DNA of 64,000 bases from Vibrio sp. 05-20-BW147 (GCF_013369385.1 NZ_SZTO01000003.1:248001-312000), one strand, 5' to 3'. Positions 41,025 to 50,212 are shown, numbered from the stretch's first letter. Numbers and translations: made by a program. Notes: a model not told the origin generated them from the letters alone.

Positions 41025-41993
41025 TTACTTAATCAAGCCCACTTCTTTGTAGTATTTCACTGCACCAGGGTGTAGAGGAATAGAGAGACCCGCACTCACC
41101 ATGTCTTCTTTCTTAAGATTGGCAAATGCAGGGTGTAGACGTTTAAAGGTATCAAAGTTTTCAAATACCGCTTTCGCCACATTATAGGCTACCTCATCAG
41201 AAACGTCAGAGGTCGTTACCAATGTCGCCGCTACACCGAAGCTTTTCACGTCTTTGTCCGTGCCGCGGTACATATCCGCAGGGACTGTGCTATAGGCGTA
41301 GTATGGGTTATCTGCAACGATCTTATCGATTTGAGGACCTGTTGCTGAAACCAACTTCGCATCACAAGAGGTGGTGGCTTCTTTAATAGAACCATTCGGG
41401 TGACCAACCATGTAGATGAAGGCATCAATCTTGTTGTCACAAAGTGCTTGAGAACGCTCAGAACCTTTTAGCTCTGACGCTAACTTAAAGCTGTCGCTAG
41501 TCCAGCCCATAGCATCCATTACAACGCTCATTGTTGCATGGTCACCAGAACCTGGATTACCAATATTCACTCGTTTGCCTTTCAGATCTTCTAGCTTATC
41601 GATGCCAGCGTCTGAGCGTGCGATGATGTTGAATGGTTCGGTATGCAGTGAGAACATCGCTCTTAGTTTAGGATATGGGCCTTGCTCTTCAAATTTGCTG
41701 GTGCCTTTGTAGCCATGATATTGCCAGTCAGATTGCACGATACCGAAGTCTAACTCACCAGAGCGAATAGTGTTTACGTTGTAGATCGAACCACCAGTGG
41801 ACTCAACAGAACAGCGAATATTGTGATCTTTACGATCTTTGTTGATCAGTTTACAGATGGCGCCCCCGGTTGGGTAGTAAACACCCGTTACAGAACCTGT
41901 ACCAATCGTAATAAAATCTTGAGCGTGAACTGCACCTGCGCCGATCACAGCGGCAGCAATTGAACCCACTTTAATTAGTGTCTTAAATGCCAT
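41025..41993 (-). CDS. TAXI-family TRAP transporter solute-binding protein
   Basis: A 322-residue periplasmic binding protein. The signal peptide is about 1-24 (cleavage after VHA). The mature start FITIGTGSVTGVYYPTGGAIC is the hallmark of TAXI proteins, with SVESTGGSIYN and the FGIVQSDW segment downstream. It shows four cysteines that may form disulfides. Ligands of this family include glutamate and 2-oxoglutarate-type acids, but none can be assigned here. GGAAGGAA precedes the start, and it is the first gene of the cluster. Confidence 0.93.
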   Translation of the reverse strand: MAFKTLIKVGSIAAAVIGAGAVHAQDFITIGTGSVTGVYYPTGGAICKLINKDRKDHNIRCSVESTGGSIYNVNTIRSGELDFGIVQSDWQYHGYKGTSKFEEQGPYPKLRAMFSLHTEPFNIIARSDAGIDKLEDLKGKRVNIGNPGSGDHATMSVVMDAMGWTSDSFKLASELKGSERSQALCDNKIDAFIYMVGHPNGSIKEATTSCDAKLVSATGPQIDKIVADNPYYAYSTVPADMYRGTDKDVKSFGVAATLVTTSDVSDEVAYNVAKAVFENFDTFKRLHPAFANLKKEDMVSAGLSIPLHPGAVKYYKEVGLIK

Positions 41994-42353
41994 GAATGTT
42001 CCTTCCTTTATCCATTATTAACCCAGAAGCATAGCCTGCTATCTTCAGGGGTTTCCTTTTGGAAACGGCACCTTTCTCATTTCTATCGTTTGAGAAAGTG
42101 GCAGAATAATAACAAATAATTGGCAGATAATTATACAATTGTTAAATCTTATAGCGAAAAAATCTAAGAAAAGAGACGTTTGTTGGATATTTTTGAGTTG
42201 GTGATTAAATAGAACAATGACTTAAAATGACAATAATGCTTTTAGAGGTAATGAGGCGTTATGAGTGATATTGTTGATTTAGGTGCAAATTTAAACCATT
42301 TGTTAAAGAATGCGCTCCTTTAGTTTACAGCGGAGCGCATCGCAAGTCGCACT
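41994..42353. other. Intergenic region between the TRAP operon and argR
   Basis: This 360-bp AT-rich region carries the TRAP promoter on the minus strand. A TATAAT lies at 42131-42136 on the minus strand without a clear -35. On the plus strand a 20-codon ORF (42261-42323) with GAGG five bases upstream overlaps the argR terminator hairpin. Nothing else was recognised. Confidence 0.5.
42310..42340 (-). terminator. Probable terminator of argR
   Basis: ATGCGCTCC (42310-42318) pairs with GGAGCGCAT (42332-42340) around a 13-base loop, 14 bp after the argR stop. On the minus strand it runs into TCTTTAAC, a weak T tract. Confidence 0.55.
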
Positions 42354-42824
42354 TTAGCCTGCGTACTCGAAGAGCTCACAAACCGACTTAAACAGCTGCT
42401 CTGTTGTGATGTTAAGGGTTGGGGTAATGAAAATGGTGTCATCTCCAGCGACGACACCTAAGATACCTTCTGACTTACCGAGGGAATCTAGCATACGGGC
42501 AATCAGTTGGGCTGCCCCTGGTCCCGTATGAATGACGACCAATGCTTGGTTATGGTCGACGTCAAGCACGAGTTCACGTAGCGAGCTGCTAACAGTCGGT
42601 ACACCGAGCTCGGTTGGAAGACAGTAAACCATTTCCATTTTTGCATTACGCGTGCGCACCGCCCCAAACTTAGTGAGCATGCGTGAAACTTTAGATTGGT
42701 TGATGTTATCAAAGCCTTCTAATTTCAGAGCTTCGACTATTTCACCTTGAGACCCAAAGCGATCTTCTTTCAATAAAGCTTTGAAAGCGCGAACGAGATT
42801 ATCTTGTTTTTCAGATGGACGCAT
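42354..42824 (-). CDS. argR: Arginine repressor ArgR
   Basis: A 156-residue hexameric repressor that binds ARG boxes with L-arginine. The winged-helix DNA-binding domain (about 1-70) contains [21 protein letters not shown]; the C-terminal arginine-binding domain has [18 protein letters not shown] and [13 protein letters not shown] 42824 gives exactly the E. coli length; the longer frame starts at an unlikely TTG at 42833. Its likely targets in this window are argE and argCB, and probably argR itself. It is divergent from mdh. Confidence 0.97.
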   Translation of the reverse strand: MRPSEKQDNLVRAFKALLKEDRFGSQGEIVEALKLEGFDNINQSKVSRMLTKFGAVRTRNAKMEMVYCLPTELGVPTVSSSLRELVLDVDHNQALVVIHTGPGAAQLIARMLDSLGKSEGILGVVAGDDTIFITPTLNITTEQLFKSVCELFEYAG

Positions 42825-42852
42825 GAAGTTCAATTTCCAATTATTCTATGGT

Positions 42853-42880
42853 TTTGCATATTTTCGCATAGGTATTCACT
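42853..42880 (-). promoter_or_regulatory. ARG-box-like sequences upstream of argR
   Basis: Two overlapping 18-bp windows, 42853-42870 (TTTGCATATTTTCGCATA) and 42863-42880 (TTCGCATAGGTATTCACT), match the ARG-box consensus at most informative positions, especially GCAT and ATTCA half-sites. They lie 29-56 bp upstream of the argR start, where autoregulation is known in E. coli. Confidence 0.45.
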
Positions 42881-42979
42881 TAGTGCCAAAGGCTGATTGC
42901 ATTCTGTTAGTTATATCACTGTAAATTTTAAACAGGTTAGCGTCCTATTAGCCGAGTAAATACGGCAACAGAGGTAAAA

Positions 42980-43102
42980 ATGTTGTTTAATTTCTTCAAG
43001 CTTAACTCTTTGTCATACCTGCATTTTATGTGGATAATAGCGCCAAATAATGTGGCACGTGAAGATCGAGTTGCGCAAGGTCGCAAAGCGCGCGTTAATT
43101 GA
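42980..43102 (+). CDS. Possible 40-residue small protein between argR and mdh
   Basis: A 40-codon ORF reading MLFNFFKLNSLSYLHF, then MWIIAPNNVAREDRVAQG and RKARVN. AGAGG (42970-42974) lies five bases before the ATG, a good ribosome binding site. The N-terminal half is hydrophobic and the C-terminal half basic, as in small membrane-associated proteins. No family is recognised. The stop codon lies within a perfect FNR box, so the frame may run into the mdh promoter region. It may be spurious; conservation across vibrios would decide. Confidence 0.4.
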   Translation: MLFNFFKLNSLSYLHFMWIIAPNNVAREDRVAQGRKARVN

Positions 43103-43112
43103 TTGTAATCAA
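43099..43112. promoter_or_regulatory. FNR-type binding site upstream of mdh
   Basis: TTGATTGTAATCAA matches the FNR consensus TTGATNNNNATCAA at all ten specified positions. It ends 88 bp before the mdh start. Oxygen-dependent control of mdh is known in E. coli (mainly through ArcA), so redox control here is reasonable but inferred. Confidence 0.65.
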
Positions 43113-43200
43113 GTTGTAATTGCTATAGCTTTCTGTACAGCTGTTTACAAAATACCCTACTAAAAACGTTTATAAGAGATCGCTCTCAAGGAGAACTACA

Positions 43201-44133
43201 ATGAAAGTAGCTGTAATTGGTGCCGCGGGTGGCATCGGTCAAGCCCTAGCTCTTTTGCTGAAAAACCGCCTGCCAGCGGGTTCTGATTTAGCCCTATATG
43301 ATATTGCACCGGTCACTCCTGGTGTTGCTGCTGACCTTAGTCACATCCCAACACCTGTTTCGATCAAAGGTTATGCTGGTGAAGATCCAACGCCGGCACT
43401 AGAGGGTGCAGATGTGGTACTTATCTCAGCTGGTGTTGCTCGTAAACCAGGAATGGATCGTGCAGATCTATTCAACGTAAATGCTGGTATCGTCAAAGCG
43501 TTAGCGGAAAAAATTGCGGTTGTATGTCCGAACGCTTGTGTTGGTATCATCACTAACCCAGTGAATACCACAGTGCCAATTGCGGCTGAAGTACTGAAAA
43601 AAGCGGGTGTTTACGACAAGCGTAAACTGTTTGGTATCACGACTCTCGACGTTATCCGTGCAGAAACCTTCGTTGCAGAGTTGAAAGATCAAGATCCTGG
43701 CGAAGTTCGCGTTCCTGTGATTGGCGGCCACTCTGGTGTGACCATTCTGCCTCTTCTTTCTCAAGTCGAAGGCGTGACGTTCACAGATGAAGAAATTGTA
43801 GCGTTGACAAAACGTATTCAAAACGCAGGTACTGAAGTGGTTGAGGCGAAAGCAGGTGGCGGAAGCGCAACACTCTCTATGGGCCAAGCCGCTTGTCGTT
43901 TCGGTCTTGCGCTCGTGAAAGCGCTTCAGGGTGAAGAAGTGATTGAATACGCGTACGTTGAAGGTAATGGCGAACACGCTAGTTTCTTTGCACAGCCAGT
44001 GAAACTTGGCAAAGATGGTGTTGAAGAAGTTCTACCTTACGGCGAGTTAAGTGATTTCGAAAAAGCGGCTCTCGATGGCATGCTAGAAACGCTTAACGGT
44101 GACATTCAAATTGGTGTGGACTTCGTAAAGTAA
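43201..44133 (+). CDS. mdh: Malate dehydrogenase
   Basis: A 310-residue NAD-dependent enzyme of the TCA cycle, interconverting malate and oxaloacetate. The NAD-binding motif is GAAGGIGQA (7-15); substrate arginines are in [11 protein letters not shown]; the catalytic histidine is in [11 protein letters not shown] (near 177), preceded by the [13 protein letters not shown] signature. AAGGAG precedes the ATG. The gene stands alone between a divergent argR and a terminator. Confidence 0.98.
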   Translation: MKVAVIGAAGGIGQALALLLKNRLPAGSDLALYDIAPVTPGVAADLSHIPTPVSIKGYAGEDPTPALEGADVVLISAGVARKPGMDRADLFNVNAGIVKALAEKIAVVCPNACVGIITNPVNTTVPIAAEVLKKAGVYDKRKLFGITTLDVIRAETFVAELKDQDPGEVRVPVIGGHSGVTILPLLSQVEGVTFTDEEIVALTKRIQNAGTEVVEAKAGGGSATLSMGQAACRFGLALVKALQGEEVIEYAYVEGNGEHASFFAQPVKLGKDGVEEVLPYGELSDFEKAALDGMLETLNGDIQIGVDFVK

Positions 44134-44161
44134 GCCAGCGAATGTGAGTGGTTAGAAAAAC

Positions 44162-44190
44162 AAAGCCGATCGTTGGATCGGCTTTTTGTT
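44162..44190 (+). terminator. Terminator after mdh
   Basis: AAAGCCGATC (44162-44171) pairs with GATCGGCTTT (44176-44185) around GTTG, followed by TT and more T-rich sequence. Confidence 0.92.
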
Positions 44191-44222
44191 TGTGGTTGAT
44201 AGCATTTTACTTAACAAAAACG

Positions 44223-44244
44223 AAAGGGAGCCATTGCTCCCTTT
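44223..44244 (-). terminator. Terminator of ispB
   Basis: AAAGGGAGC (44223-44231) pairs with GCTCCCTTT (44236-44244) around CATT, 11 bp after the ispB stop. On the minus strand it is followed by CGTTTTTG. Confidence 0.85.
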
Positions 44245-44255
44245 CTTCTCGTTGA

Positions 44256-45227
44256 CTATTTGCTGCGTTTTACCGCCATGTGTGCAAGTGTAATTAACGC
44301 TTGCTTGTACTCGGACTCAGGCAATACCTTCAATTCTGCAATGGCTTTATCGGCTTCTTCCATCGCTTTTTCTTCAGTGTAGGTCAATGAGCCGGCTTGC
44401 TGCATCACCGCCAGAATGTCGTTTAAACGCTCCATTCCGTTGGCGTTTTCGATCGCTTCGCGAATCATTTGAGCGTTGTCTGCACTGGTATGACGCATGG
44501 CATGTAATAAAGGCAGTGTGGGCTTGCCTTCTGCGAGGTCATCCCCAACGTTTTTACCCATCTCTTTGCCATCTGATGTGTAATCCATGACATCATCGAT
44601 CAACTGAAACGCGGTACCGAGATACTTGCCATAATTTTGCAGTGCGGTTTCGACTTCCGCTGGAGCATCATTAAGAATAGCCCCAATTTGTGTTGCGGCT
44701 TCAAACAGGCGTGCGGTTTTAGAATAGATCACCTGCATGTAGCTTTCTTCGGTGGTATCAGGATCGTTACAGTTCATCAATTGCATGACTTCACCTTCTG
44801 CAATCACGTTTACCGCATCGCTCATGAGTTTAAGGATCTTCATTGATCCTAGTTCAGTCATCATCTGAAAAGAGCGGGTGTAGATGAAATCCCCAACCAA
44901 AACACTGGCAGCATTGCCGAATGCGGCATTGGCGGTAGCTTTGCCTCGACGCATGTCTGATTCATCCACGACATCGTCGTGCAACAGCGTCGCAGTATGG
45001 ATAAACTCAATAAATGCTGCCGCTGTGGTGTGCGCATTGCCCTGATAGCCTAGTGCTTTTGCCGAAATGACGGCAAGGAGAGGGCGAATACGTTTACCGC
45101 CACCACTGATGATATAAAAACCAAGTTGATTGATTAAAGAGACATCAGAATTGAGTTGGGCTTGAATTGTTTCGTTCACTTTTGCCATGTCATCGGCAGT
45201 AAGCGCTTGGATAGTTTTAAAATCCAT
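44256..45227 (-). CDS. ispB: Octaprenyl diphosphate synthase IspB
   Basis: A 323-residue trans-prenyltransferase that makes the octaprenyl side chain of ubiquinone and menaquinone. The two aspartate-rich motifs are DDVVD (84-88) and DDVMD (211-215), and GGGKRIRP (42-49) binds the allylic substrate. ATG 45227 gives the same length as in E. coli; the longer frame to 45257 adds ten unconserved residues. It is divergent from rplU-rpmA, the usual arrangement. Confidence 0.96.
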   Translation of the reverse strand: MDFKTIQALTADDMAKVNETIQAQLNSDVSLINQLGFYIISGGGKRIRPLLAVISAKALGYQGNAHTTAAAFIEFIHTATLLHDDVVDESDMRRGKATANAAFGNAASVLVGDFIYTRSFQMMTELGSMKILKLMSDAVNVIAEGEVMQLMNCNDPDTTEESYMQVIYSKTARLFEAATQIGAILNDAPAEVETALQNYGKYLGTAFQLIDDVMDYTSDGKEMGKNVGDDLAEGKPTLPLLHAMRHTSADNAQMIREAIENANGMERLNDILAVMQQAGSLTYTEEKAMEEADKAIAELKVLPESEYKQALITLAHMAVKRSK

Positions 45228-45384
45228 CGTATATCCGGCTGAAGTTAGACCCTGCAAGGCTTAATCGATTTGTATAATTGTCGAATAATACACTAAAAAA
45301 CATTGATTAATACATTACTAAAGGGCATGATTGCCCCACTTTTATTTGGCGATTAGCTTTTCGCCAATTTTTTCAAAATATGGC

Positions 45385-45413
45385 TTGTCATGGGAAGATC
45401 CTTTCTGTAGAAT
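45385..45413 (+). promoter_or_regulatory. Sigma-70 promoter of rplU-rpmA
   Basis: TTGTCA (45385-45390) and TAGAAT (45408-45413) are spaced exactly 17 bp, followed by a GC-rich discriminator (CTGCGCCC) typical of growth-rate-controlled ribosomal genes. The predicted leader is about 78 nt. Confidence 0.8.
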
Positions 45414-45439
45414 CTGCGCCCTATTGATGATTAGTTTAG

Positions 45440-45479
45440 CGCACACCCTTATCGCACAAAATGTAGCATAGGCTGTGCG
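45440..45479 (+). promoter_or_regulatory. Possible folded leader of rplU mRNA
   Basis: CGCACA occurs twice (45440-45445 and 45453-45458), and either copy can pair with TGTGCG (45474-45479), which ends just before the GGAG ribosome binding site (45488-45491). Mutually exclusive hairpins would suit feedback control by L21 or L27, but this is inference. Confidence 0.35.
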
Positions 45480-45497
45480 GAAAGAGCGGAGTAAAAT

Positions 45498-45809
45498 ATG
45501 TACGCTGTTTTCCAATCTGGTGGTAAACAACACCGTGTAAGCGAAGGTCAAACTCTTCGTTTAGAGAAATTAGACGTTGAAACTGGTGCAACTGTTGAAT
45601 TTGATAAAGTTCTACTTGTTGCTAACGGTGAAGACATCAAAGTTGGTGCTCCTCTAGTAGAGGGCGGTAAAGTAGTTGCTGAAGTTGTACAGCACGGTCG
45701 TGGCGATAAAATTAAAATCGTTAAGTTCCGTCGTCGTAAGCACTCTCGTAAGCAACAAGGTCACCGTCAGTGGTTCACGGAAGTGAAGATCACTGGTATT
45801 AACGCGTAA
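45498..45809 (+). CDS. rplU: 50S ribosomal protein L21
   Basis: A 103-residue protein of the large subunit that binds 23S rRNA. It starts [18 protein letters not shown] and has the basic [16 protein letters not shown] segment (about 73-88) that contacts rRNA. GGAG lies six bases before the ATG. It is co-transcribed with rpmA after 20 bp. Confidence 0.98.
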   Translation: MYAVFQSGGKQHRVSEGQTLRLEKLDVETGATVEFDKVLLVANGEDIKVGAPLVEGGKVVAEVVQHGRGDKIKIVKFRRRKHSRKQQGHRQWFTEVKITGINA

Positions 45810-45829
45810 TCTAATAGGAGAGTTTAACA

Positions 45830-46087
45830 ATGGCACACAAAAAAGCTGGTGGTTCTACTCGTAACGGCCGTGACTCAGAAAGTAAACGTCTGGGTGTTAA
45901 ACGTTTCGGTGGTGAATCTGTTCTAGCAGGTAACATCATTGTTCGTCAGCGCGGCACTAAGTTCCACGCTGGTAACAACGTTGGCCTAGGTAAAGACCAC
46001 ACTCTATTCGCTCTAACTGACGGTAAAGTTAAGTTCGAAGTGAAAGGTCCTAAAAACCGTAAATTCGTAAGCATCGACGCTGAGTAA
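45830..46087 (+). CDS. rpmA: 50S ribosomal protein L27
   Basis: An 85-residue protein whose N-terminus [16 protein letters not shown] reaches the peptidyl transferase centre. The N-terminal extension cleaved in Firmicutes is absent, as expected. The central [20 protein letters not shown] is conserved. It has a strong GGAG-type site and codon use typical of highly expressed genes. Confidence 0.98.
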   Translation: MAHKKAGGSTRNGRDSESKRLGVKRFGGESVLAGNIIVRQRGTKFHAGNNVGLGKDHTLFALTDGKVKFEVKGPKNRKFVSIDAE

Positions 46088-46108
46088 TTTAGGTTTCTAG
46101 CAGAATCG

Positions 46109-46138
46109 AAAAACCCTGCCGTAATGGTGGGGTTTTTT
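46109..46138 (+). terminator. Terminator after rpmA
   Basis: AAAAACCCTGCC (46109-46120) pairs with GGTGGGGTTTTT (46126-46137), including two G-U pairs, around GTAAT, followed by T. Some read-through into cgtA is likely, as these genes are often co-transcribed. Confidence 0.75.
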
Positions 46139-46238
46139 ATTGCAGTCGACATATTCAAAACACCATCTCTTGGTGTCTTCGATCTGTCATCTGCTAAAAT
46201 GTAGTGATATTGATTTACGGGCGAAATAGCCGGAGTAA

Positions 46239-47411
<1,173 letters not shown>

Positions 47412-47558
47412 TCGCCTGACGCATATTAAGAGCCGCAATGTGAATTGCGGCTTTTTTGCATCTAAATCATGTTTCAACGATTTCTTTTCGGGCAGAATAT
47501 TCAGTTTTCAGGAGGTGGGTATGCCTCTTTTTACAGTAAAAGGAATTAGGACGTCGTT

Positions 47559-48326
47559 ATGGCATCAAAACAACGATCGATTTCTCGATTGGTTGCTCAA
47601 GCTGGGCAGATGTTGCTAGCCCATGGAGCTGAAAGTACTTTGGTTGGGGATATCATGCGTCGAATCGGCGTTGCTTGTGGCGTTAGCGAAGTCGAAGTGG
47701 CTTTGTCTGCTAATGCTTTAGTGGTGACAACGGTGATGAATGGTCATTGCATCACGACGACTCGCAGTTGTGTTGATCGCGGAATCAACATGAAAGCGGT
47801 CACTGAAATCCAGCGTATTTGCATCATGATGGAAAAAGGCATTTTAGATGCCAGTATGGCGCAAAAAAAACTCAATGCCATCAGTCCTGAACGTTACAAT
47901 CGCTGGTTGGTGGTGTTCATGATTGGATTGTCGTGTGCTTCGTTCGCTCGTCTTGCTGGAGGAGATTGGGCTGTATTTGCGATGACTTTCATTGCCTCTG
48001 GCTGTGGTATGGTTGTGCGCCAAGAGATCGGGCATCGTCATTTCAACCCACTTTTGAACTTTGCTGCAACGGCGTTCGTGACCACCCTTATCTCTGCACA
48101 AGCGGTCATTCTTGAAATTGGCAACTTGCCGACGGTGGTGATGGCCTCGTCTGTGTTAATGCTGGTTCCTGGTTTCCCATTGATTAACTCGGTTGCAGAT
48201 ATGCTGAAAGGTCATATCAATATGGGTATTGCTCGCTTCGTTATGGCGAGTTTACTGACGTTGGCGACCAGCTTAGGGATTGTCGCGGCGATGAGTGTAA
48301 CGGGTATTTGGGGATGGTCGAGCTAA
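47559..48326 (+). CDS. yjjP: Threonine/serine exporter family membrane protein YjjP
   Basis: A 255-residue protein of the ThrE-type DUF1212 family. An N-terminal soluble part (about 1-110) with QAGQMLLAHGAESTLVGDIMRRIG is followed by about five membrane segments. In E. coli YjjP works with YjjB as a succinate exporter; the substrate here is not proved. It ends TAATG with yjjB, so the two halves are likely translated together. Confidence 0.88.
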   Translation: MASKQRSISRLVAQAGQMLLAHGAESTLVGDIMRRIGVACGVSEVEVALSANALVVTTVMNGHCITTTRSCVDRGINMKAVTEIQRICIMMEKGILDASMAQKKLNAISPERYNRWLVVFMIGLSCASFARLAGGDWAVFAMTFIASGCGMVVRQEIGHRHFNPLLNFAATAFVTTLISAQAVILEIGNLPTVVMASSVLMLVPGFPLINSVADMLKGHINMGIARFVMASLLTLATSLGIVAAMSVTGIWGWSS

Positions 48327-48790
48327 TGGAGTTGCTAATCGGTTTACTCAACGATATGTTTTTTGCCGCGATTCCAGCGGTTGGGTTTGCATTGGTGTTC
48401 AATGTGCCACCGAGAGCGTTAATTTATTGTGCGCTCGGCGGTGCCATTGGTCATGGCAGTCGATATTTGATGATGAAATTTGGCATTCCGATCGAATGGG
48501 CGACGTTTTTTGCGGCTACCTTAGTCGGGATGATTGGTGTGTACTGGTCACGGCGTTTGTTAGCGCACCCGAAGGTGTTTACTGTCGCGGCATTGATTCC
48601 AATGGTTCCCGGCGTATTCACTTTTAAAGCCATGATCGCAATGGTGGAGATCAATCATCTTGGCTATACCCCAGAGTTGGTGGCGGTTTGTATGGAAAAC
48701 TTTTTAAAAGCGATGTTCATCATTGCGGGACTGGCGGTTGGCCTTGCCGTCCCCGGACTGTTATTCTACCGCCGCAGACCAATAGTGTAA
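48326..48790 (+). CDS. yjjB: Threonine/serine exporter family membrane protein YjjB
   Basis: A 154-residue protein with about four membrane segments, the partner of YjjP. Family sequences include AAIPAVGFALVFNVP and AHPKVFTVAALIPMVPG. ATG 48326 overlaps the yjjP stop; ATG 48314, four codons earlier, is also possible, and the frame opens with a TTG at 48308. It is followed after 9 bp by folA. Confidence 0.86.
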   Translation: MELLIGLLNDMFFAAIPAVGFALVFNVPPRALIYCALGGAIGHGSRYLMMKFGIPIEWATFFAATLVGMIGVYWSRRLLAHPKVFTVAALIPMVPGVFTFKAMIAMVEINHLGYTPELVAVCMENFLKAMFIIAGLAVGLAVPGLLFYRRRPIV

Positions 48791-48799
48791 GGAAGAGAG

Positions 48800-49288
48800 A
48801 TGATCATCAGTATGATTGCCGCCATGGCAAAGCAAAGAATCATTGGTAAAGATAACCAGATGCCTTGGCATCTTCCCGCAGATTTTGCTTGGTTCAAACG
48901 CTGCACGATGGGGAAACCGGTCGTGATGGGGCGTAAAACGTATGCTTCGATCGGACGTCCGTTGCCAGGGCGATTGAATATTGTGATTAGTCGTGATGAA
49001 AGCTTGGTTATTGAGGGGGTCACCATGGCCAGCTCGATTGCGCATGCTTTAGCGTTAGCGGGGGATGCGGATGAAGTGATGATCATCGGTGGCGGTTCAA
49101 TTTACGCTGAGTGTTTACCAAGAGCTGACAAACTCTATCTGACGTTTATCGATGCCACTATTGATGGTGATACTCAGTTTCCTGATTGGGGGGAGCAATG
49201 GTACGAGAGCCATCGCGAACATTATTCTGCTGATGAGAAAAATGGCTACGCGATGGATTTTGTTATTTTAGAAAGAGATAATTGCTAG
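48800..49288 (+). CDS. folA: Dihydrofolate reductase
   Basis: A 162-residue enzyme that reduces dihydrofolate to tetrahydrofolate; the target of trimethoprim. The substrate-binding aspartate is D28 in MPWHLPADFAWFK, with VVMGRKTYASIGRPLPGR and the MIIGGGSIYAE cofactor motif downstream. AAGGAAG precedes the ATG. Its TAG stop codon (49286-49288) is the first TAG of an 8-bp tandem array. Confidence 0.97.
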   Translation: MIISMIAAMAKQRIIGKDNQMPWHLPADFAWFKRCTMGKPVVMGRKTYASIGRPLPGRLNIVISRDESLVIEGVTMASSIAHALALAGDADEVMIIGGGSIYAECLPRADKLYLTFIDATIDGDTQFPDWGEQWYESHREHYSADEKNGYAMDFVILERDNC

Positions 49289-49400
49289 TTTGCTAGTTTG
49301 CTAGTTTGCTAGTTTGCTAGTTTGCTAGTTTGCTAGTTTTCTAGTTTTCTAGTTTTCTAGTTTTCTAGTTTTCTAGTTTTCTAGTTTGCTAGTTTTCTAG
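49286..49400. repeat. 8-bp tandem repeat array (TAGTTTGC / TAGTTTTC)
   Basis: Fourteen consecutive 8-bp units run from 49286 to 49397, followed by a partial TAG. In order they are six TAGTTTGC, six TAGTTTTC, one TAGTTTGC and one TAGTTTTC. The array lies exactly between convergent folA and apaH: it supplies the TAG stop of folA (49286-49288) and, on the other strand, the last codons and TAG stop of apaH (49389-49391). It contains fourteen CTAG tetramers (fifteen with the flanking unit boundary), a sequence usually rare in these genomes. There is no ordinary terminator hairpin between the two genes. Confidence 0.97.
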
Positions 49401-50198
49401 TGCCTTCTGACTAAATACTTGTTTGTCTTCCCAGCGGATCAGAGTCAGGCTGCCATCCCAAACGCAGCCTGTATCCAATCCAATCACTTCTTCGCTAATA
49501 TAACCTTCTAAAGCCGCCCAATGACCAAATAAAACGGGTTTATCAAGTGCTCTACGCTGTGGCAATTTAAACCAAGGCATCAGTTCGCTTTCTTTTACTT
49601 CTGATGGTGGCAGTTTGCAATCCATATCCAAACGCCCATCGGTGAAGCAAAAGCGCATGCGTGTAAAGGCATTGATGATGTAACGGTAGCGATCCAAGCC
49701 GGAGAGATTGTCCTGCCAGAGATCGGGTTGGTTGCAGTACATATTCTCAATCAGCCAGCGGTAATTTTCGCTGCGCAGCAGGCTTTCTACTTCCTCGGCA
49801 CACAAACGTGCTGTCGTAAGATCCCATTGAGGCGAGATGCCTGCGTGGCAAACGACAAATTCTGGGTGTTCTGCAAGAAGCGGTTGCTGGCGCAGCCACT
49901 GGAGTAGTTCATTACCATCTTCACTTGCAAAAATTGGCGCGGTTTTGTCTTTGGCTTTGTTATTGCGGATCCCCAGAGATACGGCAATGAGATGGAGATC
50001 GTGGTTACCCAAAACCACTTTGGCACTGTCGCCGAGTGATTTGATAAATCTCAGTGTTTCTAATGATTTTGGTCCGCGCGCGACCAAATCACCAGCGACC
50101 CAGAGTGTATCCTGGTTTTTATCAAACTGGCACTGCGCTAATAGCAGCATCAATTCATCAAAACAGCCTTGGATGTCTCCAACAATATAGTTTGCCAA
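49389..50198 (-). CDS. apaH: Diadenosine tetraphosphatase ApaH
   Basis: A 269-residue metallophosphatase that splits Ap4A into two ADP and also decaps Np4-capped RNA. Metal-binding motifs are GDIQGC (7-12), GDLVARGP (about 36-43) and LGNHDLH (about 63-69), with later VCHAGISPQW. The start is TTG 50198, supported by GAGG six bases upstream, with no in-frame ATG nearby. The final residues ALEN and the stop codon are written in the 8-bp repeat array. It is the last gene of the lptD-surA-pdxA-rsmA-apaG-apaH operon. Confidence 0.95.
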   Translation of the reverse strand: MANYIVGDIQGCFDELMLLLAQCQFDKNQDTLWVAGDLVARGPKSLETLRFIKSLGDSAKVVLGNHDLHLIAVSLGIRNNKAKDKTAPIFASEDGNELLQWLRQQPLLAEHPEFVVCHAGISPQWDLTTARLCAEEVESLLRSENYRWLIENMYCNQPDLWQDNLSGLDRYRYIINAFTRMRFCFTDGRLDMDCKLPPSEVKESELMPWFKLPQRRALDKPVLFGHWAALEGYISEEVIGLDTGCVWDGSLTLIRWEDKQVFSQKALEN

Positions 50199-50212
50199 AT
50201 TATTGCCTCAAA

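Larger units (their letters stand above)
42825..43200. other. Divergent regulatory region argR / mdh
   Basis: This 376-bp region contains the ARG-box-like sites near argR, the 40-codon ORF at 42980-43102, a perfect FNR box at 43099-43112, and AAGGAG (43188-43193) as the mdh ribosome binding site. A TTTACA (43144-43149) and TTTATA (43169-43174) pair is spaced 19 bp and is only a weak promoter candidate for mdh. Confidence 0.6.

Noticed and set aside
49286..49400. CRISPR array
   Set aside because: The repeats are 8 bp and directly adjacent, with no spacers and no cas genes, so it is a simple tandem array.
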